NCBI GenBank assembly: GCA_004362315.1
Contig: SNWL01000003.1
Span: forward strand, 1,488,001-1,552,000
DNA from: Mycobacterium sp. BK086
Lineage (GTDB): Bacteria > Actinomycetota > Actinomycetes > Mycobacteriales > Mycobacteriaceae
Length of the DNA stretch: 64,000 nucleotides
Direction of reading: 5' to 3'
Under the pieces are notes generated by a model, which was not told where the DNA came from, made no database searches, and was given only the letters and a program-made list of their open reading frames with translations. Positions 15,786 to 24,243 of this stretch are shown piece after piece. How positions within the stretch are numbered: position 1 is the stretch's first letter; every line of letters begins with the position of its first letter. A program made the position numbers and the translations under genes.

Positions 15786-17002
15786 CGCGACGGCCAGCAC
15801 AGCTGCAGATCCGGCACGAACCGTAACGGCGGCCGGTAGCGGACCTCATACCCCGGACTCAGGGTGTACTCGGGAATCCGACGATGCCACTCACGCAAGG
15901 CGATTCGGAGCTCGCGACGGGCCAGGTGTGAGCCGAGGCAGCGATGTGGGCCCGCGCCGAAGGCGAGGTGACGGTTACCTCGGCGGTCGAAATCGACGGT
16001 GAGTGGATCGGAGAAATCGGCGGGATCGACATTGGCCGCGCCGAGGTTGACGAGCAGGTGGTGGCCCGCCGACACGGTGTGCTCACCCAGAGTGCGTTCC
16101 TCGCGGGCCCAGCGAACCGCCCACGGCACCGGCGTTTCCCAGCGCAGGAGTTCCTCGACGGCGCGCGGAATGACGTCGGGCTGGTCGGATAGCTGCCGCT
16201 GCTGTTCGGCATGCTGAGCGAGGTAGGCCCAAAAGCAGGTGAGGGTGTCGGTCACGGTGTCGAGACCCGCGGTGAGCAGCACGAAACAGATGGACAGCAG
16301 GTCATCGCGCGATACCGGGCCACCGTCGAGACGGGCCTGGGTCAATTCGGTGAGCAGATCGTCACACGGTACGGCCGTTCGTTGGTCCAGAACTGAATCG
16401 AAGTAGGCATAGACATCCTGGGCCGTGCGGCGTTGGATCTCCAGTTTCTCGTCGAGGGTCGACTCGTCGGTGCCGGGGTGTAGGAGCCCGTCGCGCATCG
16501 CGACCAGCGTGTCGAGCTCCTCCCAGGGCAGACCCATCAGGCCGAGAAAGACCGACGACGGGAAGAGTTCGGCGAATTCCGCTGTGAAGTCGCATGATCC
16601 GCGATCGATAAAGGTGTCGATGAAGCGGTTGACGCGCTGCGCGATGTCAGCCTCTTGAGCCTCCATCCGTCGCGGCGAGAACATCGGTTCCAGCAGCGTG
16701 CGAAATCGGGTGTGCTCGGGCGGGTCGATGCCGAGCGGGATCAGGGGCTTGGTTTGCCCTTGCTCGACCAGGTCGGCCGAGGAGAACGTCATCGCGTCGT
16801 TGAGCGCCGCACTGACGAGCGACCGCCGTCCTACCATCACGCTCTTGCCCAACGCCAGCGAACCCTGCTGCGCCAGCCCATGGTTCGCCGACTGCGGTGA
16901 CCGCGAGTCGAGGCCCGCACCGGCGCCGCCGCTGACGAACTGGAATTTCTTCACCGGCCGCTCGGCCCGTACGGCACTTGCCTCCGTCACTGACACTCCC
17001 AT
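15782..17002 (-). CDS. Cytochrome P450 monooxygenase
   Basis: 406 residues. I-helix LTAGLDTVTD, K-helix ExxR (EELLR), and heme loop FGAGPHRCLGSHLAR with the ligand Cys near residue 355 are intact. The N-terminal 50 residues are unusual: the common PYP...LR...P segment of soluble P450s is not obvious, and a Ser/Gln/Gly-rich stretch takes its place. The start ATG at 17002 lies directly beside the first ATCTAGAT operator, so the mRNA leader is very short. First gene of the four-gene minus-strand operon and divergent from the GntR regulator, which probably represses it. Confidence 0.93.
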   Translation of the reverse strand: MGVSVTEASAVRAERPVKKFQFVSGGAGAGLDSRSPQSANHGLAQQGSLALGKSVMVGRRSLVSAALNDAMTFSSADLVEQGQTKPLIPLGIDPPEHTRFRTLLEPMFSPRRMEAQEADIAQRVNRFIDTFIDRGSCDFTAEFAELFPSSVFLGLMGLPWEELDTLVAMRDGLLHPGTDESTLDEKLEIQRRTAQDVYAYFDSVLDQRTAVPCDDLLTELTQARLDGGPVSRDDLLSICFVLLTAGLDTVTDTLTCFWAYLAQHAEQQRQLSDQPDVIPRAVEELLRWETPVPWAVRWAREERTLGEHTVSAGHHLLVNLGAANVDPADFSDPLTVDFDRRGNRHLAFGAGPHRCLGSHLARRELRIALREWHRRIPEYTLSPGYEVRYRPPLRFVPDLQLCWPSR

Positions 17003-17005
17003 CTA

Positions 17006-17052
17006 AATATCTAGATGTATTCGAGCATGGTAGTTTGAAAATATCTAGATGT
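17006..17052. promoter_or_regulatory. Twin operators for the GntR regulator
   Basis: The 13-mer AATATCTAGATGT occurs at 17006-17018 and again at 17040-17052, each built on the 8-bp palindrome ATCTAGAT (17009-17016 and 17043-17050). The copies are 34 bp apart in the 77-bp space between the P450 and GntR starts. Short AT-rich palindromes of this kind are usual for FadR/VanR-type GntR repressors. Confidence 0.7.
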
Positions 17053-17079
17053 TTCCTGATCTGATTCCGAGGCGGCGAC

Positions 17080-17838
17080 GTGACTGCAGGCAGGGCCCAG
17101 GCCACCCAGACCGTCGAGAAGCCCGAACAGATTGCGGCCGAGCTGCGTTCGCAAATCATCAGCGGCGCGCTTGCCGACGGCGCAGCGCTGGGGCGGGAGC
17201 CCGATCTGGTGGAGCGGTTCGGGGTGTCGCGGCCATCGCTGCGGGAAGCGCTGCGGATTCTGGAGACAGAGGGCCTGATCGAAGTGGTCCGCGGAGTCCG
17301 CGGCGGCATCTTCGTCCGCTCCCCCGACGAGCGCATGACCGCGCGGACGGCCGCCATGCTGCTGCGCGCCCAGAACGTCTCGCTCGCCGACGTATTCGAA
17401 GGGCGCTACCTGCTCGAGCCGCCGGCCGCGCGAGCCATCGCGTCCCTCCCCCGTGGCCGGCGGGGGGCGATCGACCAACTCAGAGCATTGATCGCCCGCG
17501 AGGAACAGGTCATCGACGACCACGAGGCGTTCGGCCTGACCAACCACGCGTTCCACCAGGCGCTGGTGGCGCTGGCCGGCAATCAGACGCTGAGCATCGT
17601 CGCGGGAACGCTCGACAAAGTGCTCGCCAGCGCGCTCATCGCGGTCAGCCGCGCCGACAAGAACCTCACCTCGGCCGCGATCCGGCAGCGCGACCTGCGT
17701 TCGCAGCGGCGGCTCGTCGAACTCCTCGACGCGGGCGATGCCGACGGCGCCGAGAAGCATTGGCGTTCCCACATGCAGTACCTCGTGCGCACGATGACGC
17801 GTGCCGCCTCGACGAGCCTGGTCGACCTGTTGCCCTGA
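17080..17838 (+). CDS. GntR-family transcriptional regulator (FadR/FCD type)
   Basis: 252 residues. Winged helix-turn-helix at about residues 10-80 (AAELRSQIISGALADGAALG, RFGVSRPSLREALRILETEG, IEVVRG), then an all-helical FCD ligand domain with conserved metal-site residues in FEGRYLLEPPAARAIA and NHAFHQALV. FCD domains bind small acids through a metal ion. The start is GTG 17080, after GGCGGCG. It is divergent from the P450 operon and the twin palindromes lie between, so autoregulation and control of that operon are likely. The signal molecule is probably a pathway substrate or product. Confidence 0.93.
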   Translation: MTAGRAQATQTVEKPEQIAAELRSQIISGALADGAALGREPDLVERFGVSRPSLREALRILETEGLIEVVRGVRGGIFVRSPDERMTARTAAMLLRAQNVSLADVFEGRYLLEPPAARAIASLPRGRRGAIDQLRALIAREEQVIDDHEAFGLTNHAFHQALVALAGNQTLSIVAGTLDKVLASALIAVSRADKNLTSAAIRQRDLRSQRRLVELLDAGDADGAEKHWRSHMQYLVRTMTRAASTSLVDLLP

Positions 17839-17856
17839 TCGATGGAGAGCTGACGG

Positions 17857-18330
17857 CTACCGCTCGATAGCGGTCACCCGCTCATTCTGGGTATTCGCCG
17901 CGATCTCAGCCATTGTGGACCTCATGTCCGCCATGAGCTCGAACATCTGCTCCTGGTATTCGTCGGAATACTGCGACATCTCGACCAAGTGCTCCATGTC
18001 CCGGATCTCGTCAGCTTCCGCCTTGGTGGCCGCGTCGTACTGAGTCGCCCCCGACGAGATGCCACCGAGGCCCGACATGATCGACCCCGCCCCACCAAAC
18101 CGGGACGGATCGCCCGGGATACGACCGTTGCCGAGGGATGTCGACGTGCCCGACGTCTTGAGCGGCGGAGCGGTCGCGTCGTCATCCACCGATGTCCCAT
18201 CAGCAGACGACGGCCCGGGGGCGGGCGCGCCGGTACCGTCGTCAGCGGTCGCGACTCCGTGACCGATCACGGTGGTCAGTCCGAGGGCGGCGGCCAGCGC
18301 GCAGATCCGCAGGGCATGTAGGGCGTTCAT
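17857..18330 (-). CDS. Exported protein of unknown function
   Basis: 157 residues. A classic signal peptide occupies residues 1-30 (positive start, ICALAAALGLTTVIGHG core, cleavage near ATADD). A Pro/Ser/Thr/Asp-rich disordered segment follows, and the last 65 residues are charged and predicted helical (AATKAEADEIRDMEHLVEMS, then EMFELMADMRSTMAEI-like repeats). The start at 18330 fits the signal peptide; the longer frame to 18477 overlaps the MFS gene. No recognised domain. It lies 22 bp downstream of the MFS gene on the same strand, so it may be cotranscribed. Confidence 0.75.
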   Translation of the reverse strand: MNALHALRICALAAALGLTTVIGHGVATADDGTGAPAPGPSSADGTSVDDDATAPPLKTSGTSTSLGNGRIPGDPSRFGGAGSIMSGLGGISSGATQYDAATKAEADEIRDMEHLVEMSQYSDEYQEQMFELMADMRSTMAEIAANTQNERVTAIER

Positions 18331-18352
18331 GGCCCTGAGTATCCGTCGCCCG

Positions 18353-19573
18353 TTACGCGTCCCGCAGGAAAACCGCGGCCAGCGCCGCCGCGATGCCCGC
18401 CAGCACCAGGATCGTGACAGCGACCGCGGTCCACCCGCGAGCGTCGAATGCCACTCCCCCGAACCAGCCGATGGCACTCGACCCGCCGTAGTAGAAGAGG
18501 TTGTACAGCGACGAGGCTTGAGCCTTGCCGACGGGCGCGGCCTGGCCGGTCCATCCGGCCGCTGTGGAATGCGCTCCGAAGAAGCCGGCCGTGGCGACCA
18601 CTAAACCGATGAGAACCACGAACACGTTGTCACTCAACGTGATTGCGATCCCGATCATCATCACCGCCACGGACGTCAGCAAGATCCGCCTGCGCCCGAA
18701 GCGCGCCGCCTCGGCACCGGCCCGCGACGACGCCCACGTGCCGGCCAGGTAGGCCAGGAACACCAGGCTGACGACGGACGGCGCAAGGTGAAAGGGCGCC
18801 GCGGTCAGGCGGAAGCCGAGGAAGTTGTACAGCGCGACGAAGCCGCCCATCAGTAGGAAGGCCTGCGCGAAGAGCACCAATTGGCGCGGTGTGCGCAGGT
18901 TGGCGGCCAGTCGGTGGGCCAGGTCTCCCTCCGGATTGGTGCCGTGCCGCGACGCGGGGGTGAAGCCGCGCAGCTCGGGCGCCAGCTTCACGAACGCCAT
19001 CGCTGCCAGGCCGCAGATCACCGCGACGGTGAAGACACCGATGCGCCAGCCGGCGAACTCGGCGACCGGGCTGGACACCAGACGGCCGAGCAGGCCCCCG
19101 ATCGTCGTTCCCGCCACGAAGGTGCCCGCGGCCCTGGCGGCGTGCACGGGCTCGACCTCTTCGGTCAGATAGGCCACTGCGATCGCGGGGACACCGCCGA
19201 CAAGGAGGCCCTCGACGAAGCGGCCCGCCATCAGCAGTCCGAACGTCGGCGCGAACGGGAGCAGGATCCCGACGACTGTGGCACCCGAGACGGAGATCGT
19301 GATGGCCTTCACCCGGCCCATGCGATCGGCCAGCGCCGACCACGGGATGACACCGAGCGCCAGACCCGCGGTGGACACCGAAACCACCAGTGCCGCAGTC
19401 GCGGCGCCGATACCGAGGTCGGCCGAGATCAGCGGAAGCACGGCCTGCGGCGAGTAGAGCTGGGCGAACGTTGCGACTCCGGCACAGAACAGCGCCGCCA
19501 ACAGTCGCGCGTAGGCGGTCGATCCGCGGGTGTGCCCAGTCCACACGGGTTGCAGGGACTGGTCAACGGTCAT
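18353..19573 (-). CDS. MFS transporter
   Basis: 406 residues, 12 predicted membrane helices. The loop 2-3 signature DRMGRVKAI and the repeat in the second half (AARFGRRRIL) are standard for the major facilitator superfamily; overall it resembles YnfM-type drug/metabolite exporters. It follows a LysR gene on the same strand with a 105-bp gap that holds an inverted repeat, so it is probably LysR-activated. Substrate unknown. Confidence 0.88.
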   Translation of the reverse strand: MTVDQSLQPVWTGHTRGSTAYARLLAALFCAGVATFAQLYSPQAVLPLISADLGIGAATAALVVSVSTAGLALGVIPWSALADRMGRVKAITISVSGATVVGILLPFAPTFGLLMAGRFVEGLLVGGVPAIAVAYLTEEVEPVHAARAAGTFVAGTTIGGLLGRLVSSPVAEFAGWRIGVFTVAVICGLAAMAFVKLAPELRGFTPASRHGTNPEGDLAHRLAANLRTPRQLVLFAQAFLLMGGFVALYNFLGFRLTAAPFHLAPSVVSLVFLAYLAGTWASSRAGAEAARFGRRRILLTSVAVMMIGIAITLSDNVFVVLIGLVVATAGFFGAHSTAAGWTGQAAPVGKAQASSLYNLFYYGGSSAIGWFGGVAFDARGWTAVAVTILVLAGIAAALAAVFLRDA

Positions 19574-19611
19574 AAAGCCGACAGTAGAAATGGGCTACTG
19601 ATGTGTCCAAT

Positions 19612-19635
19612 GCATGAAACGGCTGACCTTCATGC
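19612..19635. promoter_or_regulatory. LysR-type binding site upstream of the MFS gene
   Basis: GCATGAA (19612-19618) and TTCATGC (19629-19635) form perfect 7-bp inverted arms with a 10-bp spacer. The centre is about 50 bp upstream of the MFS start, a usual recognition-site distance for LysR proteins. Confidence 0.5.
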
Positions 19636-19678
19636 GACTGGCGTATGACTGCAGTTGAGTCGGGACCGCCGAGTGGTG

Positions 19679-20548
19679 CTAGCGGCCGATAAGAAATTCG
19701 ACGAAGCGCTCTGCCGGTGGGCCCAGGGGCCGATCACTCCCCCACGCCACTCCGACCTCGCGTTTGGCCCGGCTGTTCGACAGGGGCACGTGGACTACCC
19801 GTGCATCGGCCGCGTCGCGCGGCACGGGTACCACGGCGACGCCGAATCCGGCTGCCACCAAGCCCTCCATCGTCGGAATCTCCGAGGCCTCGAACACGAT
19901 CTCGGGATCGATACCCGCCTCGGCCCACAAGTCGTCGGTCAACAACCGCAACCCGAGTGGCTTCTCGAGTGCGACGAACGGCTCGTCGGCCGCCGCGGAC
20001 AGGCTCACCCGGCTGCGAGTCGCGAAACGGTGCGCGACCGGCACCGCCAGGCACAGCCGTTCGACGTACAGCCGGTGCCACACAACAGTGGCAGGATCGG
20101 GACGCGGTGAGGTGATGGCGATATCGGCCCCGCCGTCGGCGATTCGTTGCGCGACCTCGTGCGCCGGCCCCTGAAACAGATCGAACGCGATTCGCGGCGC
20201 GGATTCCCGGAAACGCCGAAGCTGCTCGGGCACATACCAGTTGGCCAGCGAGTGCAGGAAAGCCAGCCGCACCCGACCGGTGTCCGGGTCACGCAGCGCG
20301 GCGATCCGGTCGACGGCCGTCTGCACCTCGGCGACGCTGCGGCGGGCGTGCTCGAGCATGATGCGGCCGTACTCGTTGAGGTGAAGCCGACGTCCGACGC
20401 GGTCGAACAGTGGCGCGCCGGCCTTGTCCTCGATCCGGGTCAGGGCACGCGACAGCGTGGGTTGGCTCACCCCCAACTCGGCCGCGGCATCGGTGACATG
20501 TTCGGTTTCGGCCAGCACCACGAACCACTGCAGTTCTTCGAGATGCAC
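19679..20548 (-). CDS. LysR-family transcriptional regulator
   Basis: 289 residues. N-terminal winged helix (EELQWFVVLAETEHVTDAAA, SQPTLSRALTRIEDKAGAPLF) and a C-terminal periplasmic-binding-like effector domain (from about residue 90). The GTG start at 20548 follows the TetR stop by 9 bp, so TetR, LysR and the MFS gene may form one minus-strand unit. Probably controls the MFS exporter next to it; effector unknown. Confidence 0.9.
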   Translation of the reverse strand: MHLEELQWFVVLAETEHVTDAAAELGVSQPTLSRALTRIEDKAGAPLFDRVGRRLHLNEYGRIMLEHARRSVAEVQTAVDRIAALRDPDTGRVRLAFLHSLANWYVPEQLRRFRESAPRIAFDLFQGPAHEVAQRIADGGADIAITSPRPDPATVVWHRLYVERLCLAVPVAHRFATRSRVSLSAAADEPFVALEKPLGLRLLTDDLWAEAGIDPEIVFEASEIPTMEGLVAAGFGVAVVPVPRDAADARVVHVPLSNSRAKREVGVAWGSDRPLGPPAERFVEFLIGR

Positions 20549-20557
20549 GTCTAGACC

Positions 20558-21160
20558 CTAGCCATCTGGTGCGGCACTCACGCCGTCCAGCAGCGCATCC
20601 ACCAATGCCCCGTAACGCTCGAAGGCGTGGTTGTTCGGGATCGGCGCGCTCATCACCTGCAGCAGCAGCGTGCCCATCAACGCGTTGGCGATCGCATCGG
20701 GGTCGGCGTCGGCGCACACCGCGCCGGCGGCCATCGCACGGCGCACCCGATCGACGAGCCCACCGCGCTGCGGCACGCTGAGTTGTTCGTAAAGCGCTTC
20801 GGTGTCACCGGAACTCGCGGCCGCAGCGGCGACCAGTGCGCGGATGAGTTTGGCGTTGGCGGGTTCGGTGATGAATTCGCCGTGCTCGACCAGCCACCGC
20901 AGCAGATCCGCGCGAAGGTTGCCGGTGTCGGGCACTTCGAACGATCCGTCGCGCCCGTAGGCGTCCAACACCGCCTCGGCGACCAGCGGCGCCTTCGACG
21001 CCCAGCGTCGATAAATGCTCTTCTTTCCCACGCGCGCCCGAGCGGCGACGGCATCCATCGACAGCTCGGCGTAGCTGGACTCGACCAGTAGCTCGCGCAC
21101 GGCGTCGAGGATCGCCGCGTCCAGCGAGGCGTCCCTGGGCCGGCCGAGCGGTTGTGCCAT
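20558..21160 (-). CDS. TetR-family transcriptional regulator
   Basis: 200 residues. TetR_N helix-turn-helix at residues 15-60 (ILDAVRELLVESSYAELSMD, ARVGKKSIYRRWASK) and a C-terminal ligand domain of the TetR_C_11-like type. Divergent from the phosphotransferase gene; a perfect 25-bp inverted repeat lies between the two starts and is its probable operator. Confidence 0.92.
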   Translation of the reverse strand: MAQPLGRPRDASLDAAILDAVRELLVESSYAELSMDAVAARARVGKKSIYRRWASKAPLVAEAVLDAYGRDGSFEVPDTGNLRADLLRWLVEHGEFITEPANAKLIRALVAAAAASSGDTEALYEQLSVPQRGGLVDRVRRAMAAGAVCADADPDAIANALMGTLLLQVMSAPIPNNHAFERYGALVDALLDGVSAAPDG

Positions 21161-21222
21161 GTCACGAGCCTAACTTCGCCGATTCATTGCCGATCTGGTT
21201 CGTAGTGCCGTAGGTTACCGCT

Positions 21223-21247
21223 ATTACGACACAAATCGTGTCGTAAT
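21223..21247. promoter_or_regulatory. Perfect 10-bp-arm palindrome, TetR operator
   Basis: ATTACGACAC (21223-21232) and GTGTCGTAAT (21238-21247) are perfect inverted arms around a 5-bp centre. It sits 62 bp from the TetR start and 28 bp before the phosphotransferase start, so it should control both. Confidence 0.75.
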
Positions 21248-21275
21248 GGCACAGTCGCGAGGAGCACACCCGGAG

Positions 21276-22352
21276 ATGAGCACATCTGAATTGTCGGTGC
21301 CCACCGACTTCGCCGAGGTCTCGCCGAGCTGGATGACCCAGGCGTTGGCCGCTCACCATCCCGGCGCCGTCGTCAGCGACGTCGCCATCGACCTTCGCGA
21401 CGACGGCACCAATCGCCGTGCGCGCCTTCGCTTGTCCTACTCCGAGGGCCAGGGCCCGGCGACCGTGTTCGTCAAGGCCGCCGACCCCGACCATAAGGAA
21501 CTCATCCGCATGACCAGCGGCATGTTCCACGAGCCACGCCTGTTCAGCTCCGGGGTGGAGCTTCCCCTGGAACATCCCGCCGTGTACGCCGCGCTGATCG
21601 ACGAGGACGCCTACGACTTCTGCCTCGTCATGGAAGACCTGACCGCGCGGGGTGCGGATCCGCGGGACTCGTTGCGGCCGTTGACAATCGACGAAGCACG
21701 ATCGGGGATGTGCGGACTCGGCCGGATGCACGGACGATACTGGGGATCGCGCGTCATCTCTGAGCCGGCGTTGGGTTGGCTGGAGCCCTTCGAACCGTTC
21801 GACGGATTGCAGTACGCGCCACTGCCCAGTGCGTTGGAACAACTCGACACCAGCACTCCCCCTGAGGTGTTGTCGATGTCGATCGAGCAACTGGTGGAAG
21901 GCACCTGGAAGCCCTACATCCGGACGCTGACCACCTCGCCGCAGACGCTGCTGCACGGCGATCCGCACATCGGCAACACCTACGTCACCCCCGGCGGCGA
22001 GGTCGGATTCCTGGACTGGCAGGTCGCCCGCCGTGGCAACTGGTCACTGGATGTCGGGTACTTCCTGCAGGGCGCACTGACCGTCGAGGACCGCCGCCAG
22101 CACGAACGAGCGCTGTTGGCGGACTATCGCGACGCGCTCGGCTTGCCCGCCGATGAGCTGCCGAGCATGGACGAGATCTGGCTGCGCTACCGCGCGTCGG
22201 TCGCTCATGGGTTGGCGCTGTGGCTGGCCACCGCCAGCAGCGGCGGTGGGCTGTGGCAGCGCCTCGAGGTTGCCGTCGCGCTGGCGCAACGCTATGCCAA
22301 CGCCTACGGCGACCTGGACACCCCGTCGGCGATCGCCGAGATCACGGCGTAA
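21276..22352 (+). CDS. Aminoglycoside-phosphotransferase-fold kinase
   Basis: 358 residues with the APH/choline-kinase fold. The catalytic loop is LLHGDPHIGN and the metal-binding DFG-equivalent is FLDWQVA. ATP-binding strands lie around VFVKAADP. ATG 21276 is preferred; the in-frame ATG at 21246 falls inside the operator palindrome. Mycobacterial members often act on small hydroxylated metabolites or acyl-CoA-linked compounds rather than antibiotics; the substrate here is unknown. TetR-controlled by position. Confidence 0.85.
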   Translation: MSTSELSVPTDFAEVSPSWMTQALAAHHPGAVVSDVAIDLRDDGTNRRARLRLSYSEGQGPATVFVKAADPDHKELIRMTSGMFHEPRLFSSGVELPLEHPAVYAALIDEDAYDFCLVMEDLTARGADPRDSLRPLTIDEARSGMCGLGRMHGRYWGSRVISEPALGWLEPFEPFDGLQYAPLPSALEQLDTSTPPEVLSMSIEQLVEGTWKPYIRTLTTSPQTLLHGDPHIGNTYVTPGGEVGFLDWQVARRGNWSLDVGYFLQGALTVEDRRQHERALLADYRDALGLPADELPSMDEIWLRYRASVAHGLALWLATASSGGGLWQRLEVAVALAQRYANAYGDLDTPSAIAEITA

Positions 22353-22662
22353 CGATCGCGTTCGCCGCCTGCGCCGGAGCCTCCAGCGCCTGGCTGTTGC
22401 GCTGCTCCATCTCGGTGAACCCCTGGGCACTGGTGTGCAGCCCCTGTGCGTGATCGCTCAGGCGAGTGAGCAAGGAGGCTGTGGTGGCCAGCCACTGCTC
22501 GGACAGAGCCGTCATGGCCAGCGCCGATGTCCCCTGCCACCCGACCTGGGCGGCGTCGATCCGGCTGGCGGCCGCGGCATGCTTGACGGCCACATCCTCG
22601 CCGTGACCACTGACCGCGACGCCGGATGCGGCCAGATCTTCGATATTGACCCGAAGCGACAT
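22342..22662 (-). CDS. EspC-like / WXG100-related type VII secretion protein
   Basis: 106 residues, two helices joined by a WxG turn (VGWQGTSA at about residue 41), the shape of ESX substrates; the conserved N-terminus SLRVNIEDL and the second helix with EQW match the EspC/EspF-like (T7SS target) family rather than EsxA/B. These proteins are exported by type VII systems or bind partner hydrolases. Its 5' leader and first codons are nearly identical to those in front of the hydrolase at 35629-37446. It overlaps the convergent kinase gene by 11 bp. Confidence 0.78.
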   Translation of the reverse strand: MSLRVNIEDLAASGVAVSGHGEDVAVKHAAAASRIDAAQVGWQGTSALAMTALSEQWLATTASLLTRLSDHAQGLHTSAQGFTEMEQRNSQALEAPAQAANAIVTP

Positions 22663-22672
22663 ATTCCACCCC

Positions 22673-22705
22673 TCAGACCTGCTGGTTCCTGGATACCAGC
22701 AAAGG
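22673..22705 (-). repeat. Conserved 5' leader element, copy A (hairpin)
   Basis: 33-bp element, identical at 31 of 33 positions to 37481-37513. It contains TGCTGG (22680-22685) and CCAGCA (22696-22701) as inverted arms. Together with the flanking ATGTCGCTTCG start region it is shared with the type VII hydrolase operon, and in both places it ends 10-11 nt before the ATG. Confidence 0.8.
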
Positions 22706-22781
22706 CCGACAGGACGCTAGTCACCTGTCGACGCAGCCGCTAGAGTCCCTGCCGGACCAGGCACTTAACCGGGGGTAGATC

Positions 22782-24197
22782 ATGACGACGAGCGAAGAAG
22801 TCAGGCCCAAGCGTCGCGGCGTCATGCAATCCCTGACCGACGTGTCGGTGAGGTACGTCGAACGCCTGATGCCCGACCCCTATCTGTTCGCGGTCATCCT
22901 GACCGTCATCGTCGCCGCACTGGTCGCGTTTCTGGTGAAGGGCGCCACGCCCGGCGGCATGCTCAAGGCGTGGTACGGCGGCGTGTGGGGACAGCAGAAC
23001 ATCTTCACGTTCGCGTTCCAGATGGTTCTGATCCTCGTCACGGGCTACACGCTGGCCGAGGCGCCGGTGCTCAAGCGCGGCATCGTGTACATCGCAGGCA
23101 AGCCGAAGAATCAGGTTCAGGCCGCCCTGCTCTGCTTCGGGGTGAGCGCCGTGCTGCACCTGTTGAACTGGGGGCTCGGACTGGTCGCCGGGGCCCTGGT
23201 TGCGCGGCAGGTCGCAAAGCGGTTGCCCGACACGCACTTCGGCTATCTCATCGCGGCGTCGTTCATGGGCTTCGTTGTGTGGACGCAGGGGCTCTCGTCG
23301 TCGATCGCGCTGGCCAACACCGACAGCAGCAGCCCAATCAACGTGATTCACAAGATGACTGGGCTCACGGTGCCGCTTTCGGAGACGATCTTCCAGCCGT
23401 ACAGCTGGCTGTCGGTGCTCGTCGTGCTGGCGGTGCTGGCGCTGGCGATCTGGCGGATGGCGCCGTCGAGCACCCTTGCTCCCGATCCTGCAGTGTTCGA
23501 CGAGGAGGAGGGGACGGAGGCTGAGGCCGAACCGCAGGGCAAGAAGACGTTCGCGGAATGGCTGGAAAACCTGTGGATTCTGAACGTCCTGATCTTTGTC
23601 GCGGGCATCGCGTACTTCTGGATCAGTGGTTTCGCGCTGAACATCTCCTCGATGATCATGTTGCTGACGATCACCAGCGCGCTGCTGCACAAAACTCCGA
23701 TCCGGTTCATCCGGGCTTTCACCAGTGCCGCGAAGGTGTCGGGTCCACTGCTGCTGCAGTATCCGTTGTACGGCGGCCTGATCGGCTTGCTCGGATACCA
23801 GGCGACCAAGGACATCAAGCCGCTGCAGACGCTGCTGGCCGAGGCACTTGTGCACGGTGCGTCGGAGTACACGCTGCCGTTCCTGACGTTCGTCGGCTCG
23901 TTGATAATCAGCCTGTTCGTGCCGTCCGGCGGAGGGCACTGGGCCGTGCAGGGCCCGATCGCCGTCGACTCGGCACTGGCGATCGGCCAGCACTCGGAGG
24001 GCTATCTCGGGTTGATGTCGATGGCGGTCGCCGTCGGCGAGGGGGTGGCGAACATGATCCAGCCGTTCTGGTTGCTGCCCCTGCTGGCGATCGCGAAGCT
24101 GAATGTCCGCCAGGTGATGGGTTTTACGATCGTCGCGTTCCTGATCGGGTTCGTTGTGCTGGGCGCCACCATGCTGATTGCGCCGCACGTGATTTAG
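22782..24197 (+). CDS. Short-chain fatty acid transporter, AtoE family
   Basis: 471 residues with about 12 membrane helices. MPDPYLFAVILTVIVA near the start and the long run ending in GANMIQPFWLLPLLAIAKL-like segments are typical of AtoE/short-chain fatty acid permeases, which import acetoacetate, butyrate and related acids by proton symport. A Glu-rich cytosolic loop lies at about residues 235-260. GGGGGTAGATC precedes the ATG. No beta-oxidation genes are adjacent, so it is monocistronic. Confidence 0.88.
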   Translation: MTTSEEVRPKRRGVMQSLTDVSVRYVERLMPDPYLFAVILTVIVAALVAFLVKGATPGGMLKAWYGGVWGQQNIFTFAFQMVLILVTGYTLAEAPVLKRGIVYIAGKPKNQVQAALLCFGVSAVLHLLNWGLGLVAGALVARQVAKRLPDTHFGYLIAASFMGFVVWTQGLSSSIALANTDSSSPINVIHKMTGLTVPLSETIFQPYSWLSVLVVLAVLALAIWRMAPSSTLAPDPAVFDEEEGTEAEAEPQGKKTFAEWLENLWILNVLIFVAGIAYFWISGFALNISSMIMLLTITSALLHKTPIRFIRAFTSAAKVSGPLLLQYPLYGGLIGLLGYQATKDIKPLQTLLAEALVHGASEYTLPFLTFVGSLIISLFVPSGGGHWAVQGPIAVDSALAIGQHSEGYLGLMSMAVAVGEGVANMIQPFWLLPLLAIAKLNVRQVMGFTIVAFLIGFVVLGATMLIAPHVI

Positions 24198-24209
24198 CTG
24201 GATTCGCAC

Positions 24210-24237
24210 CCGTCCGCGGCGCCGTCAGCGCCGAATA
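24210..24237 (+). promoter_or_regulatory. SigK-type promoter of the geranylgeranyl-reductase-like gene
   Basis: CCGTCC (24210-24215), 16-bp spacer, CGAATA (24232-24237). One base off the CCATCC seen at the other sites here. The -10 ends 6 bp before the ATG at 24244, so the transcript would be leaderless. Confidence 0.65.
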
Positions 24238-24243
24238 CCGCAT

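Noticed and set aside
21246-21275. Upstream ATG at 21246 as start of the phosphotransferase
   Set aside because: It lies at the end of the TetR palindrome and has no ribosome site; ATG 21276 fits better.
22740-24209. Open frame of 489 codons on the minus strand
   Set aside because: Antisense to the AtoE-type transporter; His/Arg/Gln-rich composition typical of a shadow frame.
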